Shown in pieces: positions 6,805 through 12,240 of a stretch of 22,981 nucleotides of DNA. A model generated the notes under the pieces. It saw nothing but the letters and a program-made list of their open reading frames with translations, did no database searches and had not been told where the DNA came from. Each line of letters begins with the position of its first letter. Position 1 is the stretch's first letter. The DNA is from JBBAAW01 sp964574405. Its GTDB lineage: Bacteria > Patescibacteriota > WWE3 > UBA101185 > UBA10185. The position numbers and the translations under genes were made by a program. The stretch spans positions 1 to 22,981 of the forward strand of contig CAZNNN010000008.1 of NCBI GenBank assembly GCA_964574405.1. The letters are read 5' to 3'.

Positions 6805-7791
6805 CTAGTCCGAAATCCACATCTCGCCATTTAAATCGGGTTTATACAGATGTTGATACTTTTTTCCCTCGGGAGTTTTAAAGGTTAGTGAAAAGCCACC
6901 GTCGACTAACTCTTCGTAGTCGACAGTGTTAACTATGCCGTAAATATCAGAGTCGGTAAGATAGTTGTTATTAATATCAGAAGTGGCAAGCGAAAGGTTA
7001 GTATTTTTTGGATAGTAAACTGCCACATTTTGCGAATCATTCAAAACAACGGTCAAAATAAAAATCGGTAACCCGTTAAGATCTTTGGGGTAGTAACCTA
7101 AAAGTCGTACTTGCCTAACAGTGGAGCTGACCTCAAATGAAAAGGGGTAATAGTTGCTATATTTGGTTATCGGTGTGTTTAGACTGGATGGATTAACAAA
7201 AGCTAGATTATAAACGGCCCAGACCTCCGGAACGCTACCCCCACGATATTCCACCTTATCAAACACTAATGTGGCATAGATACCGTTTTGGATCGCGTTA
7301 GAGGTATATTTTTGAGAGTTTTTAGTTAGAAATTTGTCTTTAAAAGTAGTTTCCAATAGGTAGTTAAGTGCTTGAGAACTCCTTGAGCTTTCCACTGCTA
7401 AATCATTTATATGGCTATTTATAGCATCCAGCTTTTCTTGAGGAGCAGAGAGTGAAATTAGAACATCTGCCCCAAAGTTCTTTAGTGAAAAGATCCCAAG
7501 TGCATAAAAAGAGCTTGCCAACATGACTGAAAAGATTACTATAAAAGCGACCCACGAAAGCGTGTTAAGCAAGTTACTAAGCCACAGATTAGCCGGGCTA
7601 ATTTTATTACGGATGCTCTTCTTTAAAAGAAAAAAACGGCTAAAAATTTCATAAAGTACAAAGGAAATATAGATAATTAAACAAATGAGAATGGTGGGAA
7701 TAAGAGGAATCCAGTTTTTATCTAAAAAAACAACAGTTAAGCTTGCCACTGTAACACATGCAAAAAACAAATAAGCGTAAAGTCTATACAT
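6805..7791 (-). CDS. Hypothetical membrane protein with large C-terminal soluble domain
   Basis: 328 aa. Three hydrophobic helices are visible: about 3-25, 27-52 and 75-102. The remaining ~220 residues are polar and beta-rich (for example PEVWAVYNLAFVNPS, FEVSSTVRQVRLLGYYP, GLPIFILTVVLNDSQNVAVYYP, FSLTFKTPEGKKYQHLY) and probably extracytoplasmic. I do not recognise the family and see no catalytic motif. It lies 44 nt downstream of the tgt stop on the same strand and may be co-transcribed with it; no functional link is evident. Confidence 0.7.
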   Translation of the reverse strand: MYRLYAYLFFACVTVASLTVVFLDKNWIPLIPTILICLIIYISFVLYEIFSRFFLLKKSIRNKISPANLWLSNLLNTLSWVAFIVIFSVMLASSFYALGIFSLKNFGADVLISLSAPQEKLDAINSHINDLAVESSRSSQALNYLLETTFKDKFLTKNSQKYTSNAIQNGIYATLVFDKVEYRGGSVPEVWAVYNLAFVNPSSLNTPITKYSNYYPFSFEVSSTVRQVRLLGYYPKDLNGLPIFILTVVLNDSQNVAVYYPKNTNLSLATSDINNNYLTDSDIYGIVNTVDYEELVDGGFSLTFKTPEGKKYQHLYKPDLNGEMWISD

Positions 7792-7835
7792 AACTTACAT
7801 AAGAATACTTTATTTTTGGGGCTTTTTCAAGCTGA

Positions 7836-8930
7836 CTATTTTCCTCTTAACGACCCCATCAACATGGAGTACATTCGCAGATTATGAATGGTGGCTAGAC
7901 GATACGCTAAAGTATCCTCAATTTCAAATAAATGGCGCAGGTAGGCGCGGGTATAATTTTTGCAGGTAAAACAGTCGCAAAATTCGCTAATAGGAGAGAA
8001 GTCGCGGATATATTTTTCGCGGTCTATTTGAAAAGTGCTGTACCACTTTACACCCTCCGTTATCGCGGAGGAAGCGATCTCGTTGTTAAACACATACAGC
8101 CTTTTGTGACGAGCGTCACGAGTGGGTAAAACGCAGTCGAAAATGTCAAAACCTATTTTGGCACAATCTACTATGGCTTGAGGATTTCCTATACCTAAAG
8201 CGTAGGTGGGTTTTTCACGCTCCATACAATTGTAATAATGTTGGCAGATATCCAAATCCAGCTTGCCTTCTTTGTCAAACAACCAACCACCCAGCCCCCA
8301 TCCGTCAAACTTAAATTTCCGCAAACCATTCGCACACTTCTCTACGGACTTTTTGTCCCGCCCGCCCTGCAAAACACAAAATAGTAGTGGACGATCTTCT
8401 TTGACCAGCTTTTTTTGTCTACACAAGGTATCAAACTCCTCTTTGCATCTGCCAGCCCATTCCACGGTGCGTTTAACACTAATGTCTAAATCGTCGCTGC
8501 TTGGATTTTCTGGGGTAAAGTAATCCAGGCAAATCATAATGTCTGCGCCAATGCCAAATTGCGTTTGAATACACTTTTCCGGCGTAATTTTGTATTTAAA
8601 CTTTCCGCCCATAGTTTCCTTTATAAAAGTTACGCCACCCTTGTTAATTGACCCCAGGTTGGAATTACGGTAGATTAAGCTAAAAATTTGCCAGCCACCC
8701 GAGTCACTAATAATAGTACCGTTCCAATTCATATACTTTTTTACTCCTCCAGCTTGTTCCAAAACCGTGGTTCCCGGCTGAGTTAATAAATGATAGGTAT
8801 TCACAATCAAGCCGTTTATGCCCGCTTGGGCAACATCCTCGCTGGAACACGCGCGAATTACTCCTTTGGTGGCATCAGGAAAAAAATCCGGCAAATTTAT
8901 TGTGCGACCTTTAACAACAAGACTTTTCAT
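7836..8930 (-). CDS. tgt: tRNA-guanine transglycosylase family protein
   Basis: TGT exchanges the wobble guanine of GUN-anticodon tRNAs for a 7-deazaguanine base (preQ1 or queuine). The 364-aa protein keeps the catalytic Asp pair: D76 in SDSGGWQIFSL and the nucleophile D265 in FDIFDCVLPTRDAR. It also keeps the QGG loop (188-190) and the zinc site C318-x-C320-xx-C323 ... H333 (CDCFTC ... LRHL). The base pocket differs from standard bacterial enzymes: the usual FDEC is L-D136-Y137-F138, and the GGLAVGE loop is GGWLFDKEG (214-222). A short extra segment at 284-292 coincides with a hairpin. The start at 8930 follows TGTTAAAAT by 7 nt. No other queuosine genes are in the window. A DpdA-type DNA-modification homologue seems less likely because the tRNA-TGT zinc motif is complete. 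Confidence 0.9.
   Translation of the reverse strand: MKSLVVKGRTINLPDFFPDATKGVIRACSSEDVAQAGINGLIVNTYHLLTQPGTTVLEQAGGVKKYMNWNGTIISDSGGWQIFSLIYRNSNLGSINKGGVTFIKETMGGKFKYKITPEKCIQTQFGIGADIMICLDYFTPENPSSDDLDISVKRTVEWAGRCKEEFDTLCRQKKLVKEDRPLLFCVLQGGRDKKSVEKCANGLRKFKFDGWGLGGWLFDKEGKLDLDICQHYYNCMEREKPTYALGIGNPQAIVDCAKIGFDIFDCVLPTRDARHKRLYVFNNEIASSAITEGVKWYSTFQIDREKYIRDFSPISEFCDCFTCKNYTRAYLRHLFEIEDTLAYRLATIHNLRMYSMLMGSLRGK
8053..8082 (-). repeat. Palindromic-element-like insertion inside tgt
   Basis: On the minus strand the segment starts GAGATCGCTTC, encoding EIASS, and contains a perfect CCTCCG/CGGAGG hairpin (8054-8059 with 8066-8071). It adds about 6-10 residues between LYVFNN and VKWYS compared with ordinary TGT. 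The GAGATCGCTTC start is shared with the palindromic element in tig. Confidence 0.4.
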
Positions 8931-8937
8931 GTCCTAC

Positions 8938-8946
8938 ATTTTAACA
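8938..8946 (-). promoter_or_regulatory. Extended -10 promoter of tgt
   Basis: TGT+TAAAAT on the minus strand, hexamer 8943-8938. Predicted +1 is 8931, directly before ATG 8930. A leaderless transcript is expected. Confidence 0.6.
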
Positions 8947-9002
8947 TGCGGACGGGTCGTGTATCTTTTTTTAAATAGTCGTCTAAATAGTATGTACGGA
9001 GG

Positions 9003-9022
9003 ACACACGGAGTGTGTATAAT
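9003..9022 (+). promoter_or_regulatory. Promoter and candidate operator of the RHH gene
   Basis: An inverted repeat ACACAC-GGA-GTGTGT (9003-9017) shares its last base with a perfect TATAAT (9017-9022). The predicted +1 is about 9029, 10 nt before ATG 9039. A palindrome abutting the -10 upstream of a ribbon-helix-helix gene suggests autorepression. Confidence 0.5.
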
Positions 9023-9038
9023 ATGCATACAAATATTT

Positions 9039-9338
9039 ATGCCACAATTTACAAGAGTTAGCATCAAAATGAGTCCAACCCTAAAAAAGGAGGCTATGGC
9101 TCTGGCAGAGGAATTAGGAATAACCTTGAGTGCGTATATAAACGCCTCCATAAAAAACTTTGTAAGAACCAAAACCATTTCTTTTTCTCTGACTAGAGAA
9201 CCAGAGAAATCCGAGAAGGATGCTAAAAGAGATGTTGTCACTACAACTCCCGTCCCACCAGTCCCAACTCCACCCCCTCGCGCCCACCTTACAAAGGAGC
9301 AACTGGACTATATAAATCTTCTCGTTCGTGGATACTAG
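9039..9338 (+). CDS. Ribbon-helix-helix (RelB/DinJ-like) antitoxin-type protein
   Basis: 99 aa from ATG 9039; an in-frame GTG at 9012 lies inside the operator and is rejected. Residues 3-48 (FTRVSIKMSPTLKKEAMALAEELGITLSAYINASIKNFV) fit the RHH fold of RelB/DinJ antitoxins: a beta strand with alternating residues, then two helices. The C-terminus is unusual, with a Thr/Pro-rich stretch (TTTPVPPVPTPPP) followed by a short helix that could be a toxin-binding or linker region. No toxin lies immediately downstream; the next gene is a kinase-like protein and the toxin-like gene is about 0.9 kb away. It is probably a DNA-binding autoregulator. Confidence 0.75.
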   Translation: MPQFTRVSIKMSPTLKKEAMALAEELGITLSAYINASIKNFVRTKTISFSLTREPEKSEKDAKRDVVTTTPVPPVPTPPPRAHLTKEQLDYINLLVRGY

Positions 9339-9365
9339 AGGTGGGAATCTATCTCACGCTTGGTG

Positions 9366-9371
9366 TAAAAT
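9366..9371 (+). promoter_or_regulatory. -10 element of the kinase-like gene
   Basis: TAAAAT preceded by TGGTG. Predicted +1 is about 9378, 7 nt before ATG 9385; no Shine-Dalgarno. Confidence 0.45.
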
Positions 9372-9384
9372 ATCGCCATCAATT

Positions 9385-10002
9385 ATGTTTATAGTTATCG
9401 AAGGAATAGACGCTACAGGAAAAACTACTCTGTCCAAAAGTCTCGCGGAGAAACTTGGGGTAAAATATTATAAATCTCCACCCAAATTAATTACTTCTTT
9501 TAGAAAAATGGCTGACAGAAGTAGTCCTCAGATCAGATACCTGTACTATTCACTGGGAAATTTAATAACAACATTAGCATTAAAAACACTTTATAGAAAC
9601 AAAATAATTATTTGCGAATGGTACGCTTTTTCAACTTCTGCCTACCACTCTGTTCTACTAGGAAAGGATTTAAATTTACCAAAGATGATTATATTACCTA
9701 ACCTTGTAATATTCCTCACCTGCAACATGGAGAAGATTAAGGAACGACTTTTGTTACGAAAAGAAACAAACAAGTATGAGCAGTTATCATTTCTTGAAAA
9801 AGTTCGGAAACAGTATCCGCGCCTTTTTAAGCTTTACAACAATATTCCGGTGTTAACCTATGATACAGGTATTAAATCGTCGGAGCAGACATCGCAGAAT
9901 ATGGTTACCGATGTACAAAATTTCGTTGACAAACATACTATCCCGAGTGTAAAATGCAAACATGAACACGAATCAAACAGTAGCGGTAAATACAGGATCT
10001 AA
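9385..10002 (+). CDS. Thymidylate-kinase-like P-loop nucleoside/nucleotide kinase
   Basis: 205 aa. It begins MFIVIEGIDATGKTTLSKSL, a dTMP-kinase-type Walker A (usual form EGIDGAGKTT). The nucleoside-binding DRY motif of dTMP kinases corresponds to C-E-W-Y in ICEWYAFSTSAYH, closer in style to deoxynucleoside kinases (ER/EW), and the lid-like RLLLRKETNKYE follows. It may phosphorylate dTMP or a deoxynucleoside; I cannot decide. The last ~20 residues (from about KHTIPSVKCK) are a basic, low-conservation tail, and the next gene's promoter and first 41 nt lie inside the coding region. The start was chosen at 9385 since the P-loop strand begins there. Confidence 0.75.
   Translation: MFIVIEGIDATGKTTLSKSLAEKLGVKYYKSPPKLITSFRKMADRSSPQIRYLYYSLGNLITTLALKTLYRNKIIICEWYAFSTSAYHSVLLGKDLNLPKMIILPNLVIFLTCNMEKIKERLLLRKETNKYEQLSFLEKVRKQYPRLFKLYNNIPVLTYDTGIKSSEQTSQNMVTDVQNFVDKHTIPSVKCKHEHESNSSGKYRI
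9926..9955 (+). promoter_or_regulatory. Toxin-antitoxin promoter inside the kinase gene
   Basis: TTGACA (9926-9931), 18-nt spacer, TAAAAT (9950-9955). The predicted +1 is exactly 9962, the A of the antitoxin ATG. This is among the best promoter matches of the window and supports an independent leaderless TA transcript. Confidence 0.6.
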
Positions 10003-10282
10003 CTTCCATGTTAAAGTGCAGGCAACAACTTTAACTAGTGAAATTGGTGCGGTGTTGGGTAGAGCCAGTAATAAACTTGTTGGTTATTTAGTAACTATAA
10101 GAGAGTTTAGTATTTTTCGCGATAGAGAAATTCCCAACGAAGAAACCGCAAAAAGGCTCGAGTCTTCTGAAAAAGAATATAACGATGGTTTCGTTTCTCC
10201 TACTTTCAACAGCGTAGAAGCTATGTCGGAATGGTTAAACAGCCCCAATAAGAAGTATCAAAATGGTGTTCAAGCTATCTAA
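9962..10282 (+). CDS. Putative antitoxin of a RelE/YafQ-type TA pair
   Basis: 106 aa. It is called an antitoxin from position: it precedes and overlaps by 20 nt a clear RelE-superfamily toxin. The protein itself is not a familiar RHH, HTH or Phd type. The N-terminal half (VKVQATTLTSEIGAVLGRASNKLVGYLVTIREFSIF) could be beta-alpha. The C-terminal half (EIPNEETAKRLESSEKEYNDGFVSPTFNSVEAMSEWLN) has the charged helix, 'NSVEAMSEWL' and disordered tail that antitoxins use to wrap toxins. Its ATG is at the predicted transcription start, and its first 41 nt overlap the kinase-like gene in another frame. Confidence 0.65.
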   Translation: MNTNQTVAVNTGSNFHVKVQATTLTSEIGAVLGRASNKLVGYLVTIREFSIFRDREIPNEETAKRLESSEKEYNDGFVSPTFNSVEAMSEWLNSPNKKYQNGVQAI

Positions 10283-10535
10283 CAACTTCAACAAAATTTA
10301 TAGCAAATGCGATTCTTCAATAAAGAAAAGGGTCGATGATAAACTAGCGATTTTCTGTAACAACGACTCTGATTTTTCGCTAAAAAACCACTCACTAAAA
10401 GGAAAATTCTCCATGTACCATAGCATTAACATTACAGACGACTGGCGAGCACTTTATACAGTCAAAAACAACGAGGGGGGTCAACCGTTTGCATATTTTG
10501 AAACTTTAGGGACCCACAGCCAACTTTATAAATAA
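10263..10535 (+). CDS. RelE/YafQ-superfamily mRNA interferase toxin
   Basis: 90 aa. The C-terminal half has the family signature: NHSLKG, Y-H-S-INITDDWRALY, then FETLGTHSQLYK. H43 and H85 line up with YafQ catalytic histidines 50 and 87, and D60-W61-R62 with its DW core; N56 replaces the YafQ His63, as in many relatives. Such toxins cut ribosome-bound mRNA. The start overlaps the antitoxin end by 20 nt (ATG 10263), so translation is coupled. A GTG one codon later is an alternative. Confidence 0.86.
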   Translation: MVFKLSNNFNKIYSKCDSSIKKRVDDKLAIFCNNDSDFSLKNHSLKGKFSMYHSINITDDWRALYTVKNNEGGQPFAYFETLGTHSQLYK

Positions 10536-10539
10536 CTGG

Positions 10540-10580
10540 TTGTTTCGATTTATCCGTCCGTTTTTATGCCTTGTTTCGAT
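10540..10580 (+). repeat. Two 10-bp direct repeats upstream of tig
   Basis: TTGTTTCGAT occurs at 10540-10549 and 10571-10580, 31 bp apart (three helical turns). The second copy ends at the -35 position relative to TAAAAT at 10599. They are candidate activator or heat-shock regulator sites for tig-clpP; no CIRCE element is present. Confidence 0.45.
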
Positions 10581-10595
10581 GATTGTTAAAAGTTG

Positions 10596-10604
10596 TGGTA
10601 AAAT
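10596..10604 (+). promoter_or_regulatory. Extended -10 promoter of tig-clpP
   Basis: TGGTAAAAT with hexamer 10599-10604. Predicted +1 is about 10611, 2 nt before ATG 10613. No Shine-Dalgarno precedes tig. Confidence 0.65.
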
Positions 10605-10612
10605 GTTTTCCT

Positions 10613-11524
10613 ATGAAAGTTGTGATACAAAATTTGCCAAAAAATACCTTTAAGCTGGCTATTACGCTAGGCGTGGAAGAGATAAAAAAGTCACAAGAAA
10701 AAGTGTGGGCAAAAATAGTGGAAAATGCAGAAGTTGACGGCTTTAGAAAGGGTAAAGCCCCCGCGGAGCTGGTAAAAAGCAAGGTAGATTCGCATAAGGT
10801 GGAAAAAGAAATTCTTGTTGACCTTATTTCTACCTATTATCCGCTGGTCGTAGAAGAACAAAAGCTTACACCCGTTGCCGATCCTAAAGTGGAAACAAAC
10901 GAGCTAGATTTAGAAAAAGATTACACATTTTCCGTTACCCTTGCTACGCGTCCGCAAGTTACAGTGGGCGACTATAAAAAGGCTATTAAGGATGTGTATG
11001 ACAAGAAAAACGCCGAGATCGCTTCGTCGCCTACGACTCCTCGCGAGGGCGGTATCAAAGCGAAGCAGTCTCCTGAATCCGCGCACGATCGCGTACATTT
11101 AACGCCTAATGAAATAATCGAGGCCATAACCTCCGTAACCACCGCGGAAATTTCCGATTTATTAATTGAAGAAGAAGTTAATAAAGTGCTTTCCAGATTA
11201 GTCAATCAGGTACAGGCTATTAAGCTTGATATGGACGCGTATTTAAAGTCGCAAAACAAAACCAGTGAGAGCCTTAGGGCAGAATACGCCCAAATTGCGC
11301 AAAAAAATATTACGGGTGAATTAGCCATGCTGGAAGTTATTAAACAAGAGGGAATAGAGGCCACGGATGCGGAGGTGGAGCAGACGCTAAACGCTATGGG
11401 CGACGCCAAGCTAAAAGAGCAGTACAGCAGAGACGCGTATCAAAAAGCCTATATAAAGGCTATAATTGCCAAGAATAAGGCAATTTGGAAGTTAAGTGGT
11501 GCGGAGGAGGAAGATGCAAAATAA
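10613..11524 (+). CDS. tig: Trigger factor lacking the PPIase domain
   Basis: Ribosome-associated folding chaperone, 303 aa versus about 430 in E. coli. The N-domain (about 1-115) contains the ribosome-docking loop GFRKGKAP (43-50). Where the FKBP-type PPIase domain would be there is only a short linker (about residues 130-170), and the C-terminal helical cradle follows (LTPNEIIEAI ... ISDLLIEEEVNKVLSRLV ... EGIEATDAEVEQTL). The linker is widened by a GC-rich palindromic element encoding EIASSPTTPREGGIKAK. I chose ATG 10613 over the upstream 10583 because the conserved strand starts there and the -10 lies just before. It is the first gene of tig-clpP, overlapping clpP by 11 nt. Confidence 0.9.
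   Translation: MKVVIQNLPKNTFKLAITLGVEEIKKSQEKVWAKIVENAEVDGFRKGKAPAELVKSKVDSHKVEKEILVDLISTYYPLVVEEQKLTPVADPKVETNELDLEKDYTFSVTLATRPQVTVGDYKKAIKDVYDKKNAEIASSPTTPREGGIKAKQSPESAHDRVHLTPNEIIEAITSVTTAEISDLLIEEEVNKVLSRLVNQVQAIKLDMDAYLKSQNKTSESLRAEYAQIAQKNITGELAMLEVIKQEGIEATDAEVEQTLNAMGDAKLKEQYSRDAYQKAYIKAIIAKNKAIWKLSGAEEEDAK
11015..11072 (+). repeat. Palindromic repeat element inserted in frame in tig
   Basis: 58 bp with imperfect terminal inverted repeats: GAGATCGCTTCG (11015-11026) against CGAAGCAGTCTC (11061-11072), 10 of 12 positions complementary, and an internal perfect palindrome CCTCGCGAGG (11039-11048). It is much more GC-rich than its surroundings. It resembles the dispersed GAGATTGCTTCG...CGAAGCAATCTC palindromes known from many bacterial genomes, and it is translated as part of tig. 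Confidence 0.6.
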
Positions 11525-12113
11525 TACTTTGATCCCCATAGTAGTGGAAAAAGATCCCAACGGGTACGAAAGGTCGTACGATATTTACTCGCGGTTGCTC
11601 AAGGACTTTATTGTCTTTGTAACCGGTCCAATTGACCTGGCGGTGGCCAACACCTTTATTGCCCAACTACTATTTTTGGAAAGCCAGGATGAAAAGCGGG
11701 ATATTCATGTGTACATAAACTCGCCGGGCGGGGAAGCTTACGCGGGGCGCGCCATGTACGACACCATGAAGTATGTTAAAAACGATATTGCTACCATTAA
11801 TGTTGGGCTAGCGGCATCGGCAGGAGCTATGATCCTTTGTGGCGGAACTAAAGGAAAAAGATCGGCTTTGCCAGGGTCGTACACCATGATTCACCAAGTT
11901 TCTGGCGGAGCGGAAGGTCAGGAAACAGATTTACGCATTACCGCTCAACATATGCTTAACCTACGCGCACAGTATGCCAAAATTCTATCTATTGAATCCG
12001 GTAAGGATTATGAAAAAGTCATGAACGACATAGAACGCGATAATTGGATGGACTCAAAGCAAACACTGGACTACGGTTTAATCGATAAAATCTACGAGAC
12101 ACAAAAGAAATGA
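11514..12113 (+). CDS. clpP: ATP-dependent Clp protease proteolytic subunit
   Basis: Serine protease that forms the double-heptamer chamber fed by ClpX/ClpA/ClpC unfoldases. 199 aa with catalytic triad S102 (GLAASAGAMI), H127 (TMIHQ) and D176 (ERDNWM), plus the INSPGG oxyanion region (69-73). The start ATG 11514 is set by a strong GGAGGAGG 4-5 nt upstream that lies in the tig end; the upstream in-frame GTG is unnecessary. The gene is coupled to tig by an 11-nt overlap and its TGA stop abuts the tRNA-Val 5' end with no gap. No clpX follows in the window. Confidence 0.96.
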   Translation: MQNNTLIPIVVEKDPNGYERSYDIYSRLLKDFIVFVTGPIDLAVANTFIAQLLFLESQDEKRDIHVYINSPGGEAYAGRAMYDTMKYVKNDIATINVGLAASAGAMILCGGTKGKRSALPGSYTMIHQVSGGAEGQETDLRITAQHMLNLRAQYAKILSIESGKDYEKVMNDIERDNWMDSKQTLDYGLIDKIYETQKK

Positions 12114-12190
12114 GGGCTCCTAGCTCAGCTGGTTAGAGCGCTACATTGACATTGTAGAGGTCACAGGTTCAAATCCTGTGGAGCCCACCA
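12114..12190 (+). tRNA. tRNA-Val(GAC)
   Basis: 77 nt. The acceptor stem GGGCTCC (12114-12120) pairs with GGAGCCC (12180-12186), with discriminator A and encoded CCA. The D-arm contains TAGCTCAGCTGGTTAGAGC. The anticodon arm CTACA-TTGACAT-TGTAG gives anticodon GAC. The T-arm is CACAG-GTTCAAAT-CCTGTG-like. It starts on the base after the clpP stop, so it is co-transcribed with clpP or the 3' processing cut must fall at that codon. Confidence 0.95.
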
Positions 12191-12203
12191 TCTTGCGTAG
12201 GTG

Positions 12204-12240
12204 TTGACACTGACTAATAACGCCCTATAATAGTCAGTGT
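12204..12240 (+). promoter_or_regulatory. Promoter with perfect 10-bp inverted-repeat operator
   Basis: TTGACA (12204-12209), 16-nt spacer, TATAAT (12226-12231), predicted +1 about 12238, GTG start 12239. ACACTGACTA (12207-12216) is exactly repeated in inverse as TAGTCAGTGT (12231-12240), centres 24 bp apart. The arms cover the -35 and the region from the -10 through the start codon. This is ideally placed for repression of the DUF4143 ATPase operon by a dimeric regulator. Confidence 0.7.

Noticed and set aside
7836..8930. DpdA-type DNA 7-deazaguanine transferase
   Set aside because: The full tRNA-TGT zinc motif CxCxxC...H and tRNA-TGT motifs are present and no dpd genes are nearby.
9012..9038. 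GTG 9012 as start of the RHH protein
   Set aside because: It would translate the operator and -10 region; ATG 9039 begins right at the conserved RHH strand.
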